NCBI GenBank assembly: GCA_021807105.1
Contig: JAKAPL010000023.1
Span: forward strand, 1-52,286
Source of the DNA: Myxococcales bacterium
GTDB taxonomy: Bacteria; Myxococcota; Myxococcia; Myxococcales; JAKAPL01
Direction of reading: 5' to 3'
Length of the DNA: 52,286 nucleotides
Both the position numbers and the translations under genes were made by a program. Shown in pieces: positions 32,669-41,935 of this stretch. The notes under the pieces are model-generated. The model did not search any database and was not told the DNA's origin. It saw only the letters and a program-made list of their open reading frames with translations. How positions within the stretch are numbered: the stretch's first letter is position 1; the number at the start of each line of letters is the position of its first letter.

Positions 32669-35560
32669 GTGAGCGAAGACACCAAGGGCCTGAACCGGAG
32701 GCAGTTCCTGACCATCATCGGCGCGAGCGGTGGCGCCGTTGCCTGCTCGCCCAAGCATGGTCCGGGCAAGATCGTCCCGTTGCTCACGCCGCCCGCCGAG
32801 GGCGTGCCGGGGAAGCCGACGTTCTACCGGAGTCTTTGCCGCGAGTGTCCTGCCGGATGCGGGGTCACGGCGCGCACGCGCGAGGGGCGCGTCGTCAAGC
32901 TCGAGGGCAATCCGGAGCATCCGGTGAACCGCGGCGCGTTGTGCGCCCGGGGGCAGGCGGGGCTTACGCGCTTGTATGATCCGCGGCGCCCGCGGACGCC
33001 GTTGCGGCGGACCGCCGGAGGTGGTCACGCGGCGGCGGGTTGGGAGCAGGCCCTGGACGAATTGGCGGGCGCCCTCCGCGCGCCGCCGCTCGGCGAAGTG
33101 GTCGTCTTGAGTCGCGCCGAGTCGGGCAGCCTCGGCGCAATCCAGGAGGACTTCACGCGCGCGCTCGGCGATCGCGCAACCCGGATTGTCTACGAGCCGT
33201 TCGATCCGGCGGCCTTGCGGGCGGCCTCGCAGAAGGCGTTCGGCCTCGAAGAAGTCCCCGTCTATCGGATCGATCGCGCCGCGATGATCGTCTCGCTGGG
33301 CGCCGATTTCCTGGAGTCCTGGCTCTCTCCGGTCGAGCATGCGCGAATGCTCTCCGAGGCTCGCTCGGCGGAGGGCGGACGAGCGAAGCTTCTCTTCCTG
33401 GGGCCCTACCTCGGCGTCACGGCGGCGGCGGCGGACTCCTGGATCCCCACGGCGCCTGGCGCGGAGCGGGAGATCGCGCTCGCGCTCTGCCGCGAAATTC
33501 AGGGGCGGGCAAGGGGCGCGCTGCCCCCGGAGGGCGCGGCGGCCCTTGGTACGATCCTGGCGCCGTACGATCCGGCGACGGTTGAACGAAAGGCCGGGCT
33601 GCCGGCGGGAACGCTGGCGGGGCTCGCTCGCGATTTGCTGGCCGCTCCCTCCTCCGTCGTCCTGCCTCCCGCGCCGACCGCCAGCGGCACCGACGCGACG
33701 GCCGCCGCTCTCGCGGTGACCCTCCTCAATCAACTCCTCGGCAACCACGGGAAAACCGTACTCTATGGGTTGGACCCCGGGGAAGAGCGGCCTGCGGCGC
33801 TCGCCGACCTGCGCGACCTCGCCTCACGCATGGCCGCGGGCAGGGTTTCGGTGCTGATCACGGTGGATGCCGATCCCGTGGCGACGCTTCCTGCCGAGCT
33901 TCGCTTCGCCGAGGCCATGGCGAAGGTCCCGCTCACCGCGAGCATCGCCACCGGACGAAGCGCGACGGGAGAACACTCGACCTACATCCTCCCCGAGCTG
34001 CACACGCTCGAGACCTGGTCGGACAGCCACGTGCGGCGCGGTATCCTGGGCCTCGGTCAGCCCGTGATGCGCCCGATCTTCGACGCGCGCTCGTCCGGAG
34101 ACATCCTGCTCGAGCTGGGCGCGCGGCTCGGCCTCGCCGCCGAGCAATTCCCATTCCGCAGCTTCGAGGAGTTCTGGCGTGATCGGGCGTCGTCTTACGC
34201 CATGCTCGAAGAGAACTGGACCGGTGATCTCCTCGCCGCGGTCCGCTCGGGACAGCAGGTGGGCGGATTCTTCTCCAAGACTCCCCGGCCGCCCGCTGAC
34301 GTCACCTGGCAGCCGGGCGCGCTGGAGGCATTCCACTCGGCCGCCACCGAACTGTCCGGCGATCCCGCCGGGCCCATCCTCGCCCTCGCTCCGGACCTCC
34401 TTCGCTACGACGGGCGCTCCGGCGGGCTGCCCTGGATGGAGGAATTGGGCGATCCCGTGACGACGGTCGCCTGGGCGACGCCTCTCGTCGTGGCGCCGGC
34501 GCTGGCGGCGCAGCTCGGGGTGGAGGAGGGTGACGTCGTTCGAGCTTTTGCCGGGCAGGAGAACGCCGAGTTCCCGATCTACGTCTGGTCCGGGCTCGCG
34601 CCGGGCGTGGTGGCGCTGTCCGCCGGATCCTCGGCCGCCCTCGCGCTCCTGCCCGCGAAGGACGATCATATCGGAGGCGGTCGGGCGTTCCTCTCGACGC
34701 GCGTCCGGCTCGCCCGAACCGGCAAGCATGTCCAGCTCGTGAAGTACGAGGGCAGCCAGAGCCAGCAGGGGCGTGATCTCTTTCGCACGGTCCCCTCCCG
34801 TGACGCCCGCCTCCCCGAGGCCGAGCACGGCCGCTCCATGTACCCGCCGGCCAAGCCGGGCGCCCGCCGCTGGGCCATGGCCGTCGATCTCGATCGCTGC
34901 ACGGGTTGCGAGGCCTGCGTTGCCGCCTGTTATGCAGAAAACAACCTCCCCGTGGTTGGGGCGGACCAGGTGTCGCGTGGCCGGGCGATGCGCTGGATTC
35001 GGATCGAGCGTTACGTGGACGGGCGGGACGCCTCCCGGAAGGCATCCTTCCTCCCAATGCTCTGCCAGCAATGCGGCGAGGCTCCCTGCGAGATGGTTTG
35101 CCCGGCCGACGCCACCTACCACAACCCCGAGGGGCTCAACGCGCAGGTTTATAACCGCTGCATCGGCACACGGTACTGCGCGAACAACTGCCCCTACAAG
35201 GTTCGGGTCTTCAACTTCGAGGACCACGCTTGGCCGGAACCGGAGCCGATGCGCCTGAACCCCGACGTGACCGTGCGCGATAAGGGCGTGATGGAGAAGT
35301 GCACGTTCTGCGTGCAGCGGATCCGGCTCGCCGAGAACATGGCCCGCGACGAGGGCCGGCCGCTGCGGGACGGGGACGTCGTCCCGGCCTGCGTCCAGAC
35401 GTGTCCCTCGCGCGCGCTGACGTTCGGCGATCTGCAGGACAAGGGTTCAGCTATCTTTAGGGTATCCAAGAGCCCGCGCGGCTACCACGTGCTCGGCGAA
35501 TTGAACACGCAGCCGGCGATCACCTACCTCGCGAGGGTGGACAAAGGAGGACGAGCGTGA
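32669..35560 (+). CDS. actB: Alternative complex III subunit B (molybdopterin-oxidoreductase-like plus iron-sulfur domain)
   Basis: 963 residues from the GTG at 32669, which has TAGGAG in front. The N-terminus has a twin-arginine motif (NRRQFLTIIGASGG). The first 700 residues are molybdopterin-oxidoreductase-like and begin with CRECPAGCGV and a fourth Cys in GALCARGQ, a complete cluster motif. The C-terminal domain has four Cys clusters of the PsrB/NrfC type: DRCTGCEACVAAC, CQQCGEAPCEMVC, CIGTRYCANNCPYK, and the split KCTFC...CVQTCP. B1 and B2 are fused, as in other ActB. Overlaps actC by GTGA. Confidence 0.92.
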   Translation: MSEDTKGLNRRQFLTIIGASGGAVACSPKHGPGKIVPLLTPPAEGVPGKPTFYRSLCRECPAGCGVTARTREGRVVKLEGNPEHPVNRGALCARGQAGLTRLYDPRRPRTPLRRTAGGGHAAAGWEQALDELAGALRAPPLGEVVVLSRAESGSLGAIQEDFTRALGDRATRIVYEPFDPAALRAASQKAFGLEEVPVYRIDRAAMIVSLGADFLESWLSPVEHARMLSEARSAEGGRAKLLFLGPYLGVTAAAADSWIPTAPGAEREIALALCREIQGRARGALPPEGAAALGTILAPYDPATVERKAGLPAGTLAGLARDLLAAPSSVVLPPAPTASGTDATAAALAVTLLNQLLGNHGKTVLYGLDPGEERPAALADLRDLASRMAAGRVSVLITVDADPVATLPAELRFAEAMAKVPLTASIATGRSATGEHSTYILPELHTLETWSDSHVRRGILGLGQPVMRPIFDARSSGDILLELGARLGLAAEQFPFRSFEEFWRDRASSYAMLEENWTGDLLAAVRSGQQVGGFFSKTPRPPADVTWQPGALEAFHSAATELSGDPAGPILALAPDLLRYDGRSGGLPWMEELGDPVTTVAWATPLVVAPALAAQLGVEEGDVVRAFAGQENAEFPIYVWSGLAPGVVALSAGSSAALALLPAKDDHIGGGRAFLSTRVRLARTGKHVQLVKYEGSQSQQGRDLFRTVPSRDARLPEAEHGRSMYPPAKPGARRWAMAVDLDRCTGCEACVAACYAENNLPVVGADQVSRGRAMRWIRIERYVDGRDASRKASFLPMLCQQCGEAPCEMVCPADATYHNPEGLNAQVYNRCIGTRYCANNCPYKVRVFNFEDHAWPEPEPMRLNPDVTVRDKGVMEKCTFCVQRIRLAENMARDEGRPLRDGDVVPACVQTCPSRALTFGDLQDKGSAIFRVSKSPRGYHVLGELNTQPAITYLARVDKGGRA

Positions 35561-36930
35561 GCCACCGCGAGTTGGCCACCGCGGGTGCGACTCCGGCTGC
35601 CGCCGGGACGCCTGCGATCCCGGACATCGAGACCCCGGTCGTCGCGAGCATGGGTCTCCCCGGCCCAATCCTCTGGACGCTCATCGTGCTCTCCGGAGCG
35701 GCGGCCGCCCTCGGCGGTTGGTGCTGGTCGGTGCAGATCCAGAGGGGGATGGTCGTCACCGGTCTGCAGAACACCGAGGGCTGGGGTGTCTACATCACGA
35801 ATTTCGTCTTCTGGGTCGGCATCGCGCACTGCGGCACGCTCGTCTCCGCGATCCTGTTCCTCTTCCGGGCCCGCTTCCGGACCGCCGTCTACCGAGCGGC
35901 CGAGATGATGACCGTCATCGCGGTCACGACCGCCGGACTCTTCCCCATCCTGCATGTCGGCCGCCCCTGGTTCGCGTACTGGCTGTTCCCCTATCCGAAC
36001 CAGCGTCACCTCTGGGTCAACTTCAAGTCGCCGCTCCTCTGGGACGTCTTCGCGGTTTCCACCTACTTCACGGTCAGTGCCGTATTCCTCTTCGTGGGCA
36101 TGATCCCCGACCTGGCGGCCCTCCGCGCCCGCGTGAGCGGGTGGCGCTCGAAACTCTACGGCCTGCTCTCTCTCGGCTGGCGGAACAGCGACGGCGAGTG
36201 GCGCTCCTTCGGGCGCGGCTACCTGTTCTTCGCCGCACTGGCAACGCCGCTCGTGATCTCGGTCCACAGCGTCGTCTCGTGGGACTTCGCGATGGCGATC
36301 CTGCCCGGCTGGCACTCGACGCTCTTTGCTCCGTACTTTGTCGCCGGCGCCATCTTCTCCGGCGTGGCGATGCTGATCACCCTCCTTATCCCGCTGCGCC
36401 GCGCGCTCGGCCTTTCGGACCTGATCACCCGGCATCACCTGGACATGCTGGGGCAGCTCGTCCTCTTCACCTCGCTCATCGTGGCCTACTCGTACGGGAC
36501 CGAGTTCTTCCTGGCGGCCTTCGGGGGTACCGCGCTCGAGCGCTCGACGTTTGCCTACCGTGCCTTCGGGAGCTACGCGCCGTTCTTCTGGACGATGGTC
36601 TTCTGCAACTGCATCAACCCGATGCTCCTCTTCTTCAAGCGCTTCCGGACGACCACGGCCGGGCTTCTGTGGGTCTGCATCCCGGTCAATGTCGGGATGT
36701 GGCTGGAGCGGTTCGTGATCATCGCGACCTCACTCTCCCACAACCAGGAGCCGTTTACCTGGCGGATCTACCACCCGAGCCTCTACGAGGCCGGCATCAC
36801 CCTGGGCTCGTTTGGCTGGTTCTTCTTCTGGTACCTCATCCTGGTCAAGGTGATGCCGTCGCTCTCCATCGCCGAGCTGAAGGAATCCGCGCACGGCGAA
36901 GATGAGGAGGTCGTAGCCCATGCCGCCTGA
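35557..36930 (+). CDS. actC: Alternative complex III subunit C, NrfD-like membrane protein
   Basis: 457 residues with about ten transmembrane helices in the NrfD/PsrC pattern. Conserved segments include GWGVYITNFVFWVGIAHCGTLVSAILF, the His in LFPILHVGRPWF, and VISVHSVVSWDFAMAI. It forms the quinol-oxidising membrane core together with ActF. The GTG start overlaps the actB stop by four bases. Confidence 0.93.
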   Translation: MSHRELATAGATPAAAGTPAIPDIETPVVASMGLPGPILWTLIVLSGAAAALGGWCWSVQIQRGMVVTGLQNTEGWGVYITNFVFWVGIAHCGTLVSAILFLFRARFRTAVYRAAEMMTVIAVTTAGLFPILHVGRPWFAYWLFPYPNQRHLWVNFKSPLLWDVFAVSTYFTVSAVFLFVGMIPDLAALRARVSGWRSKLYGLLSLGWRNSDGEWRSFGRGYLFFAALATPLVISVHSVVSWDFAMAILPGWHSTLFAPYFVAGAIFSGVAMLITLLIPLRRALGLSDLITRHHLDMLGQLVLFTSLIVAYSYGTEFFLAAFGGTALERSTFAYRAFGSYAPFFWTMVFCNCINPMLLFFKRFRTTTAGLLWVCIPVNVGMWLERFVIIATSLSHNQEPFTWRIYHPSLYEAGITLGSFGWFFFWYLILVKVMPSLSIAELKESAHGEDEEVVAHAA

Positions 36931-37459
36931 AGCACCGGAGCTCGCCCGACGGGAGAAGGGAGGCGGCCTGCTCGCCGTCTTCGATTCTCCGCACGACGCA
37001 GCGCGGGCGATTGCCTCGCTGCGCCAACGGGGCTGCGACGACGTGCGGGCGGCGATGCCCGCGCCGTACCCCGAGGTCGAGCGGGCGCTGGGCCGAAGCC
37101 CGAGCCGCATCGGATGGATCACCTTCGCCGGCGGCCTCGCCGGCGCCTGCTTCGGCTACCTGTTCACCTCGTGGACGTCGGTCGACTGGCCGCTGAACAT
37201 CGGCGGGCGTCCCTTGGTGTCCCTGGTGCCTTATACGGTCATCGGGTTCGAGTGCATGATCCTCTTCGGCGCGCTCACGAACCTCACGGCGGTGCTCATC
37301 GGCGCCTTCTGGTCGAGGTGGCGGCGCGGCCTGCCGGACCGGGCCGAGTTCGCCGGCAACCGGATCGGCGTCTTCGTCCCCGCGGCGCAGGCGGGAGACG
37401 CGCCCTGCGAGGCGCTCTGCCGGGAGGCCGGCGCGGTCGAGGTAAGCCATGTGGCGTGA
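36920..37459 (+). CDS. actD: Alternative complex III subunit D (DUF3341)
   Basis: 179 residues. The family hallmark is a soluble ferredoxin-like N-terminal half (LLAVFDSPHDAARAIASLRQRGCDDVRAAMPAPYPEVERALG). Two transmembrane helices follow (ITFAGGLAGACFGYLFTSW and LVPYTVIGFECMILFGAL). It stabilises the complex at the cytoplasmic face. Starts 11 bp inside actC. Confidence 0.92.
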   Translation: MPPEAPELARREKGGGLLAVFDSPHDAARAIASLRQRGCDDVRAAMPAPYPEVERALGRSPSRIGWITFAGGLAGACFGYLFTSWTSVDWPLNIGGRPLVSLVPYTVIGFECMILFGALTNLTAVLIGAFWSRWRRGLPDRAEFAGNRIGVFVPAAQAGDAPCEALCREAGAVEVSHVA

Positions 37460-37973
37460 CCTCCTCGCCGCGAGCGCGATGCTCGTCTTCCTCTCGACCG
37501 GCTGCGGCGAGAACGCCTGGAACAACGACTGGCGGACTGACATGTGGTACCAGCCATCGCTCAGGCCGCAGCACGCGCCGCGGCCCGAGCCCGAGGATTC
37601 GGTCCCTGTCCAGGGGGTGATCGTCGCCGACGAGCGCGACGACCTGGAGGACCTGCCCGACCCCGTGCAGCGCGATGCCGCCTCGATTGCCCGAGGGGAG
37701 CGGCTCTTCTCGACGCGCTGCGTGGCTTGCCATGGCAAGGAGGGTCACGGCGGAGGGCCGGTTTCTAAGGTCTTTCCCCCCGCGCCCGACCTTTGCTTTC
37801 CGTCCATCCGGGCGCGCTCGGATGGCTTCTTGTTCGCGACGCTGACGCTGGGGGGCCGGGCCATGCCGTCGCAGAAGGAGGGGCTGACGGTCCATGACCG
37901 GTGGGATGTCGTGAACTTCATCCGCCACCTCCAGGCGATCACCCCCGTTCCCAGTGGAGGCAAGACCCAGTGA
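37449..37973 (+). CDS. actE: Alternative complex III subunit E, monohaem cytochrome c
   Basis: 174 residues. Signal peptide with lipobox STGC. One haem site CVACH in a class I cytochrome c domain (residues 75-165; axial Met probably in GGRAMPSQKEGLT). It is a lipid-anchored electron outlet beside ActA. Overlaps actD by 11 bp and actF by 4 bp. Confidence 0.9.
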   Translation: MWRDLLAASAMLVFLSTGCGENAWNNDWRTDMWYQPSLRPQHAPRPEPEDSVPVQGVIVADERDDLEDLPDPVQRDAASIARGERLFSTRCVACHGKEGHGGGPVSKVFPPAPDLCFPSIRARSDGFLFATLTLGGRAMPSQKEGLTVHDRWDVVNFIRHLQAITPVPSGGKTQ

Positions 37974-39010
37974 GACGGTCGCTCAACATGGCAGCAGGCG
38001 TAGGGTTGCTCCTTGCCGCGTGGCCGCTCCTCTCCTTCCCAGCCGGCGCGGCCTGGGGAGCCATCCTCGCGAGCTGGCTCTTCGTGACCGGCGCCGCACT
38101 CGGGTGCGTCGTCCTCTCGGCCACCTGCCGGGTGGTCTACGCGCGCTGGTCGGAGTCGCTCGTCTCGCGCTGCGAGACGGCGGTGGGGCTCCTGCCGTGG
38201 AGCTTCGGCGTGCTGCTCGCGATCTCCGCGGCCGGCCCCTTCTGGCTACCGTGGGTCGGCCACGCCGCCCCCGAGCGGCAGTGGTGGCTCAACGTTCCGT
38301 TCTTCGAGATCCGGCAGGTCGTCCTCGCGCTCCTGCTCTTCGGTCTCGCCCGGCTCCATGTCCGGACCCCGGCACGCGCCCCGGAGGCGCGCGGGCGGGC
38401 TGTCGCCTTCCTGATCGCGTTCGCGGTCGTCACGACCCTCTGGACGGTCGACTTCGTGATGGCGCTCGATCCGGTCTGGGTCGATCCGATGCTCGGCGGC
38501 TTCTACTTCATGGGAAGCTTCCTCGGCGGCGTCGCCACCGCGATCCTCTACGGGGCGGACGAGAGCGGCGACCTGCGTCACGATGTGGGCAAACTCTTCT
38601 TCGGCCTCGCCGTCTTCTGGGGCTACCTCCTGTTCGTGCAGACCCTGGTCATCTGGTACGGCAATCAGACGGACGAGACGGCCTTCGTCCTCGCGCGCCT
38701 CGCCTCCCCGTGGCGGCAGATCGGGTTCGCGAGCGTGCTGCTCGTCTTCCTCGCCCCGTTCACCCTCCTCATGCGGGAGGCGGCGAAGCGCAAGGCGCGA
38801 CTGCTACGCGCCGGCGCGGCTGGTGTCCTCGCCGGTCTCTGGCTGGAGATGCAGCTCCTCGTGTTGCCGTCCCTCACCCCGCACCCGACGCTGCCGGTCC
38901 TTTCGGCGGGACTGGGCTGTCTCCTCTTTCTCGGCAGCCGACTGCTGGTCGCGCTCCAGGCGGAGCCGGCGTCGGCGATGGAGACGGCCGCCCCCGCGGC
39001 GGCCGTCTAG
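37970..39010 (+). CDS. actF: Alternative complex III subunit F, membrane protein
   Basis: 346 residues from the GTG at 37970 that overlaps the actE stop codon; an ATG at 37988 is an alternative. About ten transmembrane helices related to ActC/NrfD (e.g. LLPWSFGVLLAISAAGPFW, AFAVVTTLWTVDFVMALDP, KLFFGLAVFWGYLLFVQTLVIWYGN). It completes the operon. No oxidase genes follow here, so the terminal acceptor is encoded elsewhere or replaced by the cupredoxin. Confidence 0.9.
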   Translation: MRRSLNMAAGVGLLLAAWPLLSFPAGAAWGAILASWLFVTGAALGCVVLSATCRVVYARWSESLVSRCETAVGLLPWSFGVLLAISAAGPFWLPWVGHAAPERQWWLNVPFFEIRQVVLALLLFGLARLHVRTPARAPEARGRAVAFLIAFAVVTTLWTVDFVMALDPVWVDPMLGGFYFMGSFLGGVATAILYGADESGDLRHDVGKLFFGLAVFWGYLLFVQTLVIWYGNQTDETAFVLARLASPWRQIGFASVLLVFLAPFTLLMREAAKRKARLLRAGAAGVLAGLWLEMQLLVLPSLTPHPTLPVLSAGLGCLLFLGSRLLVALQAEPASAMETAAPAAAV

Positions 39011-39156
39011 ACGATCCGGCCGGCGATCTCGATCTTCCAAGACACCGATCGGGAGGGGTGGCCGCGGAGGAGCCGCCGCGTCCAGCGGGCTGTTGCCATT
39101 CGAAATCTTCACTGCCCGCCTGTAGAAAGTGGGCGCGTGATCCGTTCTCTCCTTCC

Positions 39157-39185
39157 TTGACGTCGCAGGCGCGGCTCCCTATAAG
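39157..39185 (+). promoter_or_regulatory. Strong sigma-70 promoter of the glutamate-dehydrogenase-like gene
   Basis: TTGACG (39157-39162), 17-bp spacer, TATAAG (39180-39185). Near-consensus, with the ribosome site AAGGAGG just downstream. Confidence 0.78.
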
Positions 39186-39205
39186 CGGCCCGACAAGGAG
39201 GTCGT

Positions 39206-40732
39206 ATGCGGATGCTGGCCGAAAAGACGAAGCGGACCATCTACACGGAGGCCATGGAGATCTTCGAGCACGCGGCCGACTTGATCGGGCTCGACCCGCG
39301 CGTTCGTCTGGAGCTCGAGGAACCCGATTACGAGCACATCTTCTACGTTACGGTGAAGCTGCGCGAGCGGCTGGTTCCCCTGCCCAAGGAGGAGCAGAAA
39401 CGCTACGCGGACCTCCCCGAGTCGGTGGTGACGGAAGGGCTGGAGCCGCTCGCCGACGGCCGCTTCATCATCCGGGGCAAGGCTCTCCTGCGCAGCAACG
39501 TGACGGTGCGCGACGGCGTCATCCGGCTCGCGGGCAACGGTCTCTACCGGCTCGAGCCGGCCCAGGTCCGCCGCTTCAAGGCCTATCGCGTCCAGCACAA
39601 CCAGGCGCGCGGGCCGTACAAGGGAGGCGTCCGCTACCACAAGGAGGTCTCGCTCGACCTGTTCAAGTCGCTCGCCGCCGAGATGACATGGAAGACCGCG
39701 ATCGCCGACATCCCATTCGGCGGCGCCAAGGGCGGCATCAAGATCGATCCCCGCCACTACTCCAAGGAGGAGTTGGAGCGGATCACCCTGCGCTACATGT
39801 ACCGGCTCAAGGACCTCGTCGGCCCCCACCGGGACATCCCGGCGCCGGACGTGGGGACGAACCCCGAGGTCATGGGCTGGATGTTCCGCCAGTACTCCGA
39901 CGGTGAGCGCGAGCGCCACAACCTGCGGGGCGTGGTCACTGGCAAGGACGTCCGGATCGGGGGCAGCGAAGGCCGGGTGAAGGCGACTGGCCAGGGGCTC
40001 GCCTACTGCGTCGAGGACTGGTATGCGGACCGGAAGCAGACGGTGGCCGGCCAGACGTTCATCCTCCAGGGCTACGGCAACGTCGGCTCCAACGCAGCGG
40101 AGATCCTCTGCTCCATGGGCGCGAAGCTCGTCGCGGTCAACGACGCCGACGGGACGATTTATAACCCCCAGGGAATCGACCCGGTCCGGCTCACCGCCTA
40201 CGTGTACGGGAACCCGAAAAACATCAACAAGAGCATTGCCGGCTATCCGGAGGCGGAGGCGATCTCGAAGAAGGCGTTCTGGGAGACGCAGGCCGACTTC
40301 GCGGTCCCGGCCGCGCTCGGCGGCGAGATCAACGCGGACATCGCGGAGCACCTCAAGGTGAAGCTCGTGGCCGAGGGGGCCAACGGCCCGACGACGCCCG
40401 ACGCGGACGAGGTCCTCCAGGCGCGCAAGATCGAGCTGATCCCGGATATCATCGCCAACTCCGGCGGCGTCACTGTGAGCTACTACGAGTGGCTCCAGAA
40501 TCAGCGCATGGAACACTGGACCGAGGTCGAGGTCAACGACCGGCTCCAGCGGGCGATCAAGACGAACTGGCGGATCATCCGCGATATCGCCAAGAACCAG
40601 CCGCGCCACAACGCCGACTACGACAGCCGCCGCTATTGCGTCGGCCGTGAAGTCGATACCCGCACGGCGGCCATGGTCCTGGCGCTCAAGCGGATCGAGG
40701 CGCACTATCAGCTCGAGGGCTTCAGCCAGTAG
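39206..40732 (+). CDS. Glutamate/leucine dehydrogenase family protein, long form
   Basis: 508 residues, about 70 more than standard hexameric enzymes because of an N-terminal extension (residues 1-120, ...YEHIFYVTVKLRERLVPLPKEEQ...). The dehydrogenase core has RGPYKGGVRYH (substrate Lys), PFGGAKGGI (catalytic Lys near residue 175), PAPDVGTN and the Rossmann motif GYGNVGSNAAEIL. Oxidative deamination of glutamate with NAD(P) is expected. Many proteins with this extension are annotated only as Glu/Leu/Phe/Val dehydrogenases, so substrate is not certain. The strong sigma-70 promoter and AAGGAGG suggest high expression. Confidence 0.9.
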   Translation: MRMLAEKTKRTIYTEAMEIFEHAADLIGLDPRVRLELEEPDYEHIFYVTVKLRERLVPLPKEEQKRYADLPESVVTEGLEPLADGRFIIRGKALLRSNVTVRDGVIRLAGNGLYRLEPAQVRRFKAYRVQHNQARGPYKGGVRYHKEVSLDLFKSLAAEMTWKTAIADIPFGGAKGGIKIDPRHYSKEELERITLRYMYRLKDLVGPHRDIPAPDVGTNPEVMGWMFRQYSDGERERHNLRGVVTGKDVRIGGSEGRVKATGQGLAYCVEDWYADRKQTVAGQTFILQGYGNVGSNAAEILCSMGAKLVAVNDADGTIYNPQGIDPVRLTAYVYGNPKNINKSIAGYPEAEAISKKAFWETQADFAVPAALGGEINADIAEHLKVKLVAEGANGPTTPDADEVLQARKIELIPDIIANSGGVTVSYYEWLQNQRMEHWTEVEVNDRLQRAIKTNWRIIRDIAKNQPRHNADYDSRRYCVGREVDTRTAAMVLALKRIEAHYQLEGFSQ

Positions 40733-40781
40733 CCTGCCCGTTCTCGCCAGGCGGGAAGCGGCCACCGATCGAGGACCCGAG

Positions 40782-40985
40782 TTCATCTTATTCACGGGAC
40801 GGCGCAGCGAGGCGTTCGAGACCGGAGCCGAGGAGGGCGAGAGCGACGGCCGACGAGGCTGGCTTAAAGCCCCTCCCCAAGATCATCGTCAGGGGGGCAG
40901 GCCTCCCGCAGGAGGGGGGAGCGAGCAGCCCCCCATGTGGTTCAAGAGGTGGCCCCCCTCGATGCAGTGGCCGTGCGAGACGAGG
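40782..40985. mobile_element. MITE, copy 3, degenerate
   Basis: A decayed relative of the MITEs at 531 and 28389, in the orientation of copy 2. The left end (TCTTATTCACGG) and the adjacent block (GGCG-AGCGAGGCGTTCGAGACC) are clear. The centre is diverged and the right terminus only faintly recognisable near 40970. No target duplication remains. It occupies most of the 291-bp gap 40733-41023. Confidence 0.7.
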
Positions 40986-41023
40986 CGCAGTAAGCTCCCG
41001 GGGGTCAGCCCCGGAGGATCCCC

Positions 41024-41806
41024 ATGAGCCCATCGCCCGCTTCCCCTGCCCGTCCGTCCCCGGCGGCGCGGACCCGCCTGACTTGGTTCGGCCACGCGAC
41101 CTTTTCGATCGTCACCCCGGGGGGGACCGTCCTCGTCATCGACCCTTGGTTCGGCAATCCGTCGGCGAAGGACCCCGACGCGCTCGGCAAGCTCGGGTGC
41201 GTCGACTTCCTGCTCCTCACCCATGGCCACTCCGACCACTCCGCCGACGCCATCGCGGTCGGCAAGGCCGGCGCGACCCTCGTCGGATCCTACGAACTGG
41301 CCGCCGCGCTCGAGGGCGCAGGCTACCCGGCGGAGAAGGCGACCGCAGCCTTCAAGGTTGGCAACGCCGGCGGAACGATCCCGCTGAACGATGAAGTGAA
41401 GGTCACGCTCGTGCCCGCGATCCACAGCTCCGGCATCGAGGTGACCGGAAGGCCCGGCCCCGCACCTTACGGCGGCGCCCCCCTCGGCTTCGTGATCCAG
41501 ATCGCCGACGGGCCGACGATATACGACACCGGAGACACGGACGCCTTCTATGACATGGAGACCCGGGTCGGCGCCCGCTTCGGGATCGACCTCATGCTCG
41601 CCTGCATCGGCGGCCACTTCACCATGGATCCCGACGGCGCTGCCCTCGCCGCGAGCTGGGTGCGGCCGAAGGCGATCGTCCCCATGCACTTCGGCACGTT
41701 CCCCATCCTCGCGGGCACGCCGTCCAAGCTCGCCGAGGCGCTGGCCGCCCGGGGCGTGCGCTCCGAGGTGATCGAGCTGCCGATCGGTGAGCCCCGGGAG
41801 TTTTAG
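41024..41806 (+). CDS. UPF0173-type metal-dependent hydrolase, MBL fold
   Basis: 260 residues. Begins RLTWFGHATFSIVTPGGTVLVIDPWFGNP, then the metal motif THGHSDHSADA. Later come VPAIHSS, DTGDTDAFYDME and VPMHFGTFPIL, all typical of the UPF0173 group. RNA- or phosphate-ester hydrolysis is possible; no substrate is established. The ATG at 41024 has GGAGGA before it. The sequence just upstream can fold into a CCGGGG/CCCCGG hairpin that ends next to this ribosome site. Confidence 0.87.
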   Translation: MSPSPASPARPSPAARTRLTWFGHATFSIVTPGGTVLVIDPWFGNPSAKDPDALGKLGCVDFLLLTHGHSDHSADAIAVGKAGATLVGSYELAAALEGAGYPAEKATAAFKVGNAGGTIPLNDEVKVTLVPAIHSSGIEVTGRPGPAPYGGAPLGFVIQIADGPTIYDTGDTDAFYDMETRVGARFGIDLMLACIGGHFTMDPDGAALAASWVRPKAIVPMHFGTFPILAGTPSKLAEALAARGVRSEVIELPIGEPREF

Positions 41807-41935
41807 TAGCGGTCGGCCCCATGGTTTTCTGACACGTGGGGCGCGCGCGTCGTTGAAGCGCCGAGGGTTCCGCCTATCCCACCCCCGTGATTTCGGGCCG
41901 TTAGCTGTGGCGCGCGGGTTGCGAGACCTGCCGCC

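Noticed and set aside
41908..41923. GG-N10-GC match (TGGCGCGCGGGTTGCG) before the VWA lipoprotein
   Set aside because: It would start transcription about 2 bases before the ATG with no ribosome site, and the upstream element shared by the two accepted promoters is missing. A chance match in GC-rich DNA is likely.
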